From Myxococcales bacterium (lineage in GTDB: Bacteria; Myxococcota_A; Polyangia; Fen-1088), in contig PMNO01000620.1 of NCBI GenBank assembly GCA_003161835.1, forward strand, positions 152 through 5,248: a DNA stretch of 5,097 nt, read 5' to 3'. This document shows positions 1 to 5,097 of the stretch, in pieces; the first letter of the stretch is position 1; every line of letters begins with the position of its first letter. The notes under the pieces were generated by a model. The model saw only the letters and a list, made by a program, of their open reading frames with translations. It was not told where the DNA came from and did not search any database. The translations under genes were made by a program, and so were the position numbers.

Positions 1-392
1 CCGGTCGAGGCGGGATGAATGAAGGCCACCAGGTGGCCGCGGGCACCCGGCCGGGGTGCTTCGTCAATCAGCTTCACACCCGCCGCCTTCAGGGACGCGA
101 GGGCCCCTGGGAGATCCTCCACCTCGAAACAGATGTGGTGCAGGCCCGGACCTCGGCGGTCGACGAAGCGGAGCAGGCTTGGGTTGCCGGTCGGACCGGC
201 CGAGGCGATGATTTCCAATGCGGGCCCATCGGCGTCGGCCGGGGCACTCAGGAACGCCACGTCGGTCCCTTGGTTGGCCACATGCTCGGTTGGACTCGCG
301 CGCAGATCGAACAGCGCGCCCAGATCTCGAACCGCGAGATCCCCATCGCCGACGGCGATCGCCACGTGATCGATGCGTTTGACCTTAATCAT
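1..392 (-). CDS. mce: Methylmalonyl-CoA epimerase (VOC family), 3'-truncated by window edge
   Basis: It interconverts (2R)- and (2S)-methylmalonyl-CoA in the cytoplasmic propionyl-CoA to succinyl-CoA route. The visible 130 residues begin MIKVKRIDHVAIAV, the glyoxalase/VOC beta-alpha-beta start. They continue with NQGTDVAF (40-47), LEII (59-62), RRGPGLHHICFEVED (79-93) and GVKLIDEAPRPGARG (105-119), ending in AFIHPAST. This order and spacing match methylmalonyl-CoA epimerases without gaps. By comparison with the Propionibacterium shermanii enzyme, metal ligands should be H9, E60 (Gln there) and H86. The last ligand, a Glu in the C-terminal GVLIEL-type strand, lies beyond the window. About 10-20 residues are probably missing from a usual 130-150. 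The ATG at 392 puts the IDH motif at the usual distance from the N-terminus; no clear Shine-Dalgarno sequence precedes it. It is divergent from nagZ. A different VOC-family enzyme is possible but much less likely. Confidence 0.9.
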   Translation of the reverse strand, partial: MIKVKRIDHVAIAVGDGDLAVRDLGALFDLRASPTEHVANQGTDVAFLSAPADADGPALEIIASAGPTGNPSLLRFVDRRGPGLHHICFEVEDLPGALASLKAAGVKLIDEAPRPGARGHLVAFIHPAST

Positions 393-624
393 GGGAAGCA
401 AGATTCGGGGGAGGGCGGGCGAAAGGTCCGCAGTACATATCAACGGTTACCCGGGTTGGAAAGGACAATGGCTGTGGGCGGGCGCGAGCGGGCCGGGAAA
501 GTGGCCGTGGGCAGCCCCAGGACTATGATCCGTCCATGTCCGTGCCCGTGCCCGTTCGCGATACCAGCCCGCCCTGGCCTTGGACCCCGGATGCCGCCGG
601 GCGGTTGCCTGCGCGCGTGGGCCC
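393..624. promoter_or_regulatory. Divergent spacer between the epimerase gene and nagZ
   Basis: Both flanking genes read outward from this stretch, so it should hold a promoter for each. The least G+C-rich part is around 431-470 (it includes TACATAT at 434-440 and an 8-bp palindrome ACCCGGGT at 449-456), which is the likeliest promoter zone. I see no convincing -35/-10 pair on either strand. A 30-codon frame starts with ATG at 536 and stops at 628, overlapping the preferred nagZ ATG as ATGA. It begins MSVPVPVRDT over a short hexamer-like repeat (539-556) and resembles no family I know. Another ATG at 468 follows AAAGGA but opens a frame that overlaps nagZ out of phase. No RNA gene is visible. 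Confidence 0.4.
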
Positions 625-1815
625 ATGATCGGGCCCGGAAACCGGGCGTCGTCCGGGTCGGTCGCGCGGGTGGGAGCCGGGCCGTCCACCACGCGTTTGC
701 GGCGCGCCGTCGGGCAATTGCTGACCGTGGGGTTCGACGGACCATCCTTGCCCGCCGAGCTCGGGCATCGGATCGCCGTGTCCGAGGTGGGCGGCGTGAT
801 GTTGTTCCGTCCGAACATCGAAAGCCCTGTCCAGGTCGCGTCCGTCGTGACGGCGGTTCGCGCCGCCGCGTCCTCGGGGTCGGTCGAGGCACCGTGCCTG
901 GTCGCGATTGATCAAGAGGGCGGACTGGTTCAGCGCCTGCGCGCGCCGCTGACCGTGTGGCCCGATATGTTGTCCGTGGGCGCGGCGGGCGATTCGACGC
1001 GCAGCGAGCGTGTGGGCCAGGCGCTCGGCGCGGAGCTGGCGGCGCTCGGCATCGGTTGGGATTTCGCGCCGGTCCTGGACGTTCACACGAATCCCGCCAA
1101 CCCGGTGATCGGCAACCGCGCGTTCGGTCGGACGCCCGACGCGGTCACCACCCACGCTCTGGCGTTCTGGCGGGGATTGCGCGCGGCCGGGCTGGTGGGT
1201 TGCGGGAAGCATTTTCCCGGACACGGCGACACGCGCACCGACTCGCACGTGGATCTGCCGGTGGTGAGTCAGCCCCTCGAACGATTGCGGCGCATCGAGC
1301 TCGCGCCCTTCGCGGCGGCGGCCGCGGCCGGGATCGAGGCCATCATGACCGCGCACGTGGTGTTCCCGGCGCTGGACCCGGATCGGCCGGCGACGCTTTC
1401 CCGGCGGATATTGACCGAGCTGTTGCGCGAGGAGATGCGGTTCGCGGGCGTGATCGTCTCGGATGATCTGGGGATGAAGGCGGTGGCGGATCGGTATTCG
1501 ATCGAAGATCTGGCGATCGAGGCGGTGGCGGCGGGGGCCGACGTCTTGTTGATTCGGGAACCGGTCGACCGACAGGTGCGCGCCTTCGAGGCCCTGGTGC
1601 GGGCGGGGGAGGGGGACGACCGCCTGCGCGCACGCATCGAAGAGAGCGCGGCGCGCGTGGCCGCGATGAAGGCGGCGTGTCGGGTGGAAGCCCCCGCCCC
1701 GTCGGCGATGCTGCCGTCGTTGTTGGGCACACCGGCGCACCGCGCGCTGGCGGGATCGTTTCCGCGCGTCGATCCGGCGTCGCCGGTCGCGACTTCCGCG
1801 GTCGCGGACGCCTGA
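625..1815 (+). CDS. nagZ: Beta-N-acetylhexosaminidase, glycoside hydrolase family 3 (NagZ type)
   Basis: Family members remove beta-linked N-acetylglucosamine, typically from GlcNAc-anhydroMur peptides in cytoplasmic peptidoglycan recycling. The product is 396 residues. Counting from the ATG at 625, GFDG (36-39) opens the TIM barrel, IDQEGG (95-100) is the substrate-binding motif, and WDFAPVLDV (145-153) and NRAFG (164-168) follow. KHFPGHGDT (195-203) leads into DSH (206-208), the Asp-His dyad on the flexible loop peculiar to NagZ. VSDDLGM (278-284) fits the GH3 signature, with D280 as nucleophile. There is no signal peptide or lipobox, which agrees with a cytosolic enzyme. It is longer than a typical proteobacterial NagZ (about 340), with an Arg/Gly/Ser-rich N-terminus and a roughly 40-residue Ala/Pro-rich C-terminal tail. 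The start is uncertain: TTG at 580 and GTG at 670 are in frame, and none has a good Shine-Dalgarno. The gene stands alone and converges on the BatA-type gene. Confidence 0.93.
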   Translation: MIGPGNRASSGSVARVGAGPSTTRLRRAVGQLLTVGFDGPSLPAELGHRIAVSEVGGVMLFRPNIESPVQVASVVTAVRAAASSGSVEAPCLVAIDQEGGLVQRLRAPLTVWPDMLSVGAAGDSTRSERVGQALGAELAALGIGWDFAPVLDVHTNPANPVIGNRAFGRTPDAVTTHALAFWRGLRAAGLVGCGKHFPGHGDTRTDSHVDLPVVSQPLERLRRIELAPFAAAAAAGIEAIMTAHVVFPALDPDRPATLSRRILTELLREEMRFAGVIVSDDLGMKAVADRYSIEDLAIEAVAAGADVLLIREPVDRQVRAFEALVRAGEGDDRLRARIEESAARVAAMKAACRVEAPAPSAMLPSLLGTPAHRALAGSFPRVDPASPVATSAVADA

Positions 1816-1824
1816 ACTTCAGGC
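1810..1824. repeat. 15-bp palindrome spanning two convergent stop codons
   Basis: The sequence gcctgaacttcaggc is a perfect inverted repeat of 7 bp around a single central C at 1817. It contains the nagZ TGA (1813-1815) and, on the other strand, the TGA of the BatA-type gene (1819-1821). Both genes end GCC TGA A, coding Ala-stop, so the symmetry follows from identical gene ends abutting head-on. The one-base loop means it cannot fold as a normal hairpin without opening several pairs, and no U-rich run follows on either strand. It is therefore not a standard intrinsic terminator. Confidence 0.9.
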
Positions 1825-4089
1825 CGGGCGCGGCGCGGGATTGTTCCCGTCGCTGGGTGGACCCACCGGGCGCGGACCCGCCGGGCGCGGACGGAAACTC
1901 AGGCGCAGACGCAGGGTGAGGATCGATTCGACAAGCAGAAATGCGATCAACCCCGCGCCGAGCAAATGCCACAGCTCCAGGTGACGGGTGGGCGCCCGGC
2001 CGTCCTGACCGAGTGGGGCGGCCAACCGATCGGGCCGGCGCTCCGGCGGCAGTACGGCGGGGTCGGACTCGCGCGGGTCGAGGTTGACGACGAAGGTCTC
2101 GTCCGGGCGGTCGAGCGAGACGCCGTTGTTGCGAAAAGCGCGCACGCGATACGTTCCCGGCTGATCCGTTTCACGAAACACCACGCCCCGCAGCGCGTGC
2201 CCCACGGAGGCCCCCGGGCTCTTTTCATCGCGTCGCGGGGTGGTCGTCGGCTCGCGGGTCTCGGGAATCATCGCGCGGCCTTCGCCGTCTGGCTTGATGA
2301 TCTCGATGCGGCGATCGTCCGCCGCGGCCGGGATCTCGCGGGCCGCGCCGATCAACAAGGCCGAAATAGAGTCGCCGGCCGGAATGCCCGCCAGCCGACG
2401 GGCGGCTTCCTGAATCAAGGGGAGAAATCCGGGGCGAATGGGCAAATCGGTCCATTCGCGATCGACGGTCGTGGTGAGGAGCAACACACGTCCCCGCCCC
2501 ACCTCCGCCTCGACCAGGGCCGGCGCACCGCTTTCGTACCGCAGAATCACCGACCGTCCGGGATTCTCTGCGCTTGGTTCGAGCAACAGGTATTGGAAGA
2601 AGCGCGCCGCGGTCAGTCCCTCGCCACCCCCCTGAAAACCGGCCAGCAAAGGGTGGCGCCGATCGATCGGCGCCAGTCGCTCCGCCGGCCGCGTGTCCAC
2701 CGTCTCCCCTTCTTGTGAACCAGGCCGCGCGGCCGCGGTGCGACGCAGCCCGAGCGGTTGGGGCAATATCCGCCGGAGGCGCTGGTTCCAGACGTCGGCG
2801 TCGACGCGGTCACCCACCGAAATGAAGAGCCCTCCGCCGTTCCCGACATATCGGACCAGCTCGGCGGCGACCTCCACGCTCGGGCGTGCGACGTTCGCCA
2901 GGAAAACGGCCGCGTAGTCGTTCAGGTTGCGGGACGCGACTTCATCGGGCATGGCCACTTGAACCTGAAATCGGCCGCCCCCGGCGCGCAGGGCGGCCTC
3001 CAAGAAAAACACCTCGTCCTCGTTGCGCACCGTGCGGGGATCGCCGTCCACCACCAACACGCGCAGACCGCGCGAGACCTCGACCCGTGCCAGCCGGCGA
3101 TCGTCGAGGGCGAAGCGATCGGCGTCTATTTCCACCTCGGCTTCGTGGGCGGCGCCGCCGCCCCCGAACGCGTGAAGGAATTTCTTGCGCACCCGCTCAC
3201 CTGGCGGAATGTCGACGAACCCGCGCGCCACCTCCGTGCCGTCCAGACGCAACGTGACGCCCAGGTGGCTCACGGGCCGGCGGGAAAAGTTCGCGATCTC
3301 GGCCACGACCGCGACGCCCTGGGCGCCAGCCTCGGGAGCCGGCTCCGCCCCCACATCCATCACGGCTCGGTTTTCCCAGGGGTCGCCCGGATTCGCACCC
3401 ACAGGAAGAATCGTCACGGCGATCGGGCCCGACGGCGTGGGCAGGGGCGCGGTCGCGTCGGGAGAAAACCCGCTGGCCTGCAGATCGGTCACGAGATAGA
3501 TCCGCTTTTCCGCATGCGCGCCGCTCTGGAGGATCTGCGCGGCGCGCGCCAGGGCAGCGGTGAGATCGCCGCGCCGGGCGGTGCCCGTGGTCTCGTCCAG
3601 GGCCGCCAGGAGCCGCGGCCTATCGGTCGATGGCTCGGCGACGGGCGCGCGCGCGCCCTCGGAGCCGAGCACCAGGGCAACGTCGGATTGCGGCGCCATG
3701 TTCTCCAGCAGGGAGCGCGCCCGCGCCCGCGCGCTCTCGAATACCGTGCCCGAGCCGATGGCGCCCCGGCGGCGTTGCATGCTGGCCGAATCGTCCAGGA
3801 TGATGGCGGCGCTCTGCGGTCGATCGGTCGTGGACGGCAAGTCCGAGCGCACCTCCGCGTAGGGGCGCGCGAAGAGGAGTGGCAACGCCGCCGCGGCGCC
3901 GGTCCGTACGATGAGCAACGCCACGTCTCGCAGGCGCCGGCGCGCGGTCACCTGGCGTTCAGCCCGGAGCAGCAGCTCCATCGCCGCGAATCGCAGGGGA
4001 TTCGCCCGCCGCCGGCCAATACGATGAATCAAGAATGGCAGGGCCGCGGCGAGCAATCCCAACAGCAGTGATGGCGCGAGAAAACGCAT
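1819..4089 (-). CDS. BatA-type membrane protein: N-terminal double-TM domain, VWA and GATase-like domains
   Basis: This 756-residue inner-membrane protein has the layout of BatA/CoxE-associated proteins usually linked to MoxR ATPases. Membrane segments at about 4-21 and 56-74 flank a basic loop (HRIGRRRANPLRFAAMELL, 22-40), the aerotolerance-regulator double-TM domain. A VWA domain follows, with MIDAS DDSASM (D99, S101, S103) and VTDLQ (D202); the usual Thr-Asp of the middle MIDAS loop appears as GDL (174-176). Residues about 255-335 look like a CARDB-type beta-sandwich. LRVLVVDGDPRT (342-353) to about 570 resembles a class I glutamine-amidotransferase-like fold. A second beta region ends TDQPGTYRVRAF (641-652), and a third TM lies at about 706-724 before a Pro/Arg-rich tail. 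Positive charges predict domains outside the cytoplasm and both loop and tail inside. The ATG at 4089 gives the proper first TM; no clear Shine-Dalgarno is present. Its exact role is unknown; envelope stress or complex assembly is inferred from the family. Confidence 0.9.
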   Translation of the reverse strand: MRFLAPSLLLGLLAAALPFLIHRIGRRRANPLRFAAMELLLRAERQVTARRRLRDVALLIVRTGAAAALPLLFARPYAEVRSDLPSTTDRPQSAAIILDDSASMQRRRGAIGSGTVFESARARARSLLENMAPQSDVALVLGSEGARAPVAEPSTDRPRLLAALDETTGTARRGDLTAALARAAQILQSGAHAEKRIYLVTDLQASGFSPDATAPLPTPSGPIAVTILPVGANPGDPWENRAVMDVGAEPAPEAGAQGVAVVAEIANFSRRPVSHLGVTLRLDGTEVARGFVDIPPGERVRKKFLHAFGGGGAAHEAEVEIDADRFALDDRRLARVEVSRGLRVLVVDGDPRTVRNEDEVFFLEAALRAGGGRFQVQVAMPDEVASRNLNDYAAVFLANVARPSVEVAAELVRYVGNGGGLFISVGDRVDADVWNQRLRRILPQPLGLRRTAAARPGSQEGETVDTRPAERLAPIDRRHPLLAGFQGGGEGLTAARFFQYLLLEPSAENPGRSVILRYESGAPALVEAEVGRGRVLLLTTTVDREWTDLPIRPGFLPLIQEAARRLAGIPAGDSISALLIGAAREIPAAADDRRIEIIKPDGEGRAMIPETREPTTTPRRDEKSPGASVGHALRGVVFRETDQPGTYRVRAFRNNGVSLDRPDETFVVNLDPRESDPAVLPPERRPDRLAAPLGQDGRAPTRHLELWHLLGAGLIAFLLVESILTLRLRLSFRPRPAGPRPVGPPSDGNNPAPRPA

Positions 4090-4172
4090 GGACGCCGCCG
4101 GCCAGGAACCCGCGGCTCGCGCAGGTTACCGCAACCTGGACGTCGGGTGCTGGCGCAAGTACGGTTCCGCGG
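4090..4172. promoter_or_regulatory. Divergent promoter spacer with inverted repeat CAGGTT-N5-AACCTG
   Basis: The 83 bp between the BatA-type gene and the amidohydrolase gene must serve both divergent transcripts unless one starts inside the other gene. At 4122-4138 lies a perfect 6-bp inverted repeat, CAGGTT (4122-4127) and AACCTG (4133-4138), around ACCGC. It lies 32 bp from the BatA-type start and 34 bp from the amidohydrolase start, close to the middle of the spacer, a plausible place for an operator controlling both genes. No convincing sigma-70 -35/-10 pair is visible on either strand. The operator role is inferred from position and symmetry only. Confidence 0.4.
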
Positions 4173-5097
4173 GTGGAAACGTCATCGCCGTTCACCGACA
4201 GTCACTGCCATTTCTGGGATCCCCGCCAGATGCCGTGCCCGTGGTTGGTCGATGTGCCGTCGATCGCCGCGACCCACGCTCCGGCCGAGCTGCGCCGCGA
4301 GGCAGGCGCCAGCATGCCGCGGCGGATCGTCTTCGTGCAGGCCGGAAGCGAGCCGCCCGAGGACGAGGTGCGGTGGGTGGAGGCGCTCAGTGTCACGGAG
4401 GAGCCTCGCATCGCCGGCATCGTCGCGTTCACCCCCGTTGATCGCGGCGCGCGCACCCGCGCCGCGCTGGACGACCTGCGCCGCCGGCCGCTGGTCCGCG
4501 GGATTCGCCACATCATCCAGGACCAGACCGATCCGGGCTTTTGCCTGCGACCGGAATTCGTCGCCGGGGTTCAGCGCCTCGGCGAAGTGGGCTTGTCGTT
4601 CGACCTGTGCGTGCGACACCACCAGCTACCGGCCGTCGCCGAGCTGGCGCGCGCCTGCCCGGGCACATCGTTCATCCTGGACCACATGGGCAAGCCGCCT
4701 ATCCGGGCCGGGCAACTGGATCCGTGGCGCGCGGACATCGGCTGCCTGGCGGACCTTCCCAACGTGTCGTGCAAGATTTCGGGGCTGATAGCGGAGGCCG
4801 ATCCGGCGGCCTGGACGCCGACCCAGCTACGCCCTTATGTCGACCACGTCCTGAGGGTGTTCGGCTCGGAGCGTCTGCTGTTTGGTAGCGACTGGCCGGT
4901 CGTGAAGATAGGCTCCGGTTATTCCGCCTGGGTCCAGACCGCCCGCGCGCTGCTCGCCTCCGAGTCCCCGTCCGCGCAGGCCGCCATTTTCAGCGAGAAC
5001 GCCGGCCGCATCTATGATCTGCCGCCCGAGCCCGAGTCCGAGTCCGAGTCCGAGTCCGAGTCCGAGTCCGAGTCCGAGTCCGAGTCCGAGTCCGTGT
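4173..5097 (+). CDS. COG3618 amidohydrolase (sugar-lactonase-like), running off the window
   Basis: It belongs to the amidohydrolase superfamily group holding L-fuconolactonase, L-rhamnono-lactonase and related lactone hydrolases, which open sugar or muconate-type lactones in the cytoplasm. From GTG at 4173, residues 9-16 are DSHCHFWD, supplying metal-binding H11 and H13. VRGIRHIIQD (108-117) is the strand typical of the lactonases. DHMGKPPI (170-177) carries H171, CKISGL (200-205) follows, and FGSDWPV (237-243) carries the catalytic D240. FSENAGRIYDL (273-283) marks the usual domain end, so the barrel looks whole. A tail of PPEPE and then repeated Ser-Glu follows, with no stop before the window ends (308 full codons). 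GTG is chosen because it puts the HxH motif at about residue 10; no good in-frame ATG lies upstream, and the Shine-Dalgarno is weak. It is divergent from the BatA-type gene. The actual substrate cannot be told from the sequence. Confidence 0.9.
   Translation, partial: METSSPFTDSHCHFWDPRQMPCPWLVDVPSIAATHAPAELRREAGASMPRRIVFVQAGSEPPEDEVRWVEALSVTEEPRIAGIVAFTPVDRGARTRAALDDLRRRPLVRGIRHIIQDQTDPGFCLRPEFVAGVQRLGEVGLSFDLCVRHHQLPAVAELARACPGTSFILDHMGKPPIRAGQLDPWRADIGCLADLPNVSCKISGLIAEADPAAWTPTQLRPYVDHVLRVFGSERLLFGSDWPVVKIGSGYSAWVQTARALLASESPSAQAAIFSENAGRIYDLPPEPESESESESESESESESESESV
5028..5097 (+). repeat. Hexanucleotide tandem repeat (GAGTCC)10 encoding a Glu-Ser tail
   Basis: Ten exact head-to-tail copies of GAGTCC fill 5034-5093. 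They are preceded by a one-base variant GAGCCC (5028-5033) and followed by GTGT, which departs from the unit by A to T. In the amidohydrolase frame they read Glu-Pro, then (Glu-Ser)10, then Val. The unit is a multiple of three, so copy-number change would alter tail length without shifting the frame. The array begins just after the natural end of the enzyme domain, so it forms an acidic, disordered C-terminal extension. It may continue beyond the window. Confidence 0.97.

Noticed and set aside
15..911. 298-codon plus-strand frame antisense to the epimerase and overlapping nagZ
   Set aside because: It crosses two well-supported genes and the spacer between them; the product is low-complexity Arg/Gly-rich with no domain.
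523..1740. Long open frame on the minus strand across nagZ (405 codons)
   Set aside because: It is antisense to a clear GH3 gene; its translation is Arg/His/Gly-rich with no recognisable motif, as expected for shadow frames in G+C-rich DNA.
1835..1850. Hairpin GCGGGA-TTGT-TCCCGT as a nagZ terminator
   Set aside because: The stem is only about six pairs including one G-U, lies inside the BatA-type coding sequence and is not followed by a T run.
1866..1892. Direct repeat of ccgggcgcggac (two copies, 15 bp apart)
   Set aside because: It falls in the Pro/Arg-rich tail of the BatA-type protein and is explained by repeated Pro-Arg-Pro/Gly coding; there is no sign of a mobile or regulatory element.
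2758..4071. Long open frame on the plus strand across the BatA-type gene (437 codons)
   Set aside because: It is fully antisense to a gene with recognisable domains and membrane segments; its own translation has no family motif and the composition of a shadow frame.
4147..4788. Plus-strand frame of 213 codons starting at GTG 4147
   Set aside because: It is out of phase with the amidohydrolase frame, which carries all the family motifs from 4173 onward; this is a shadow.
5028..5097. CRISPR array at the right end
   Set aside because: The units are 6 bp and contiguous, with no spacers; it is a microsatellite.

Overview
The window is G+C-rich bacterial DNA with codons ending mostly in G or C. 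Four protein-coding genes fill nearly all of it. A methylmalonyl-CoA epimerase, a GH3 beta-N-acetylhexosaminidase (NagZ type), a large BatA-type membrane protein and a COG3618 lactonase-type amidohydrolase suggest a heterotrophic, probably Gram-negative bacterium. A deltaproteobacterial or Myxococcota-like lineage, or one of similar habit, would fit. This is inferred from gene content and composition only; no marker gene settles the taxonomy.

Layout: (1) 1-392, minus strand: methylmalonyl-CoA epimerase, cut at its 3' end by the window edge. (2) 393-624: divergent spacer containing a possible 30-codon upstream reading frame (536-628) whose stop overlaps the favoured nagZ start as ATGA. (3) 625-1815, plus strand: nagZ, complete. 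(4) 1819-4089, minus strand: BatA-type protein with a VWA domain and three membrane segments, complete, convergent with nagZ. The two stop codons are 3 nt apart and lie in a 15-bp palindrome. (5) 4090-4172: short divergent spacer with a perfect 6-bp inverted repeat (5-nt gap). (6) 4173 to the window end, plus strand: COG3618 amidohydrolase. It reaches the usual end of its domain and then enters ten exact copies of GAGTCC, encoding a Glu-Ser tail, and runs off the window.

The genes alternate in strand (- + - +), so no two of them can share an operon inside the window, and no common pathway is evident. The epimerase belongs to propionyl-CoA/methylmalonyl-CoA metabolism, NagZ to peptidoglycan recycling, the BatA-type protein to the cell envelope, and the amidohydrolase to sugar-lactone or related lactone hydrolysis. 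I see no RNA gene, mobile element, CRISPR array or defence system. The most unusual items are the hexanucleotide Glu-Ser repeat at the right end, the BatA-type gene standing apart from its usual MoxR/DUF58 partners, and the small symmetric sites between genes. I do not find strong evidence of an undescribed multi-gene system.
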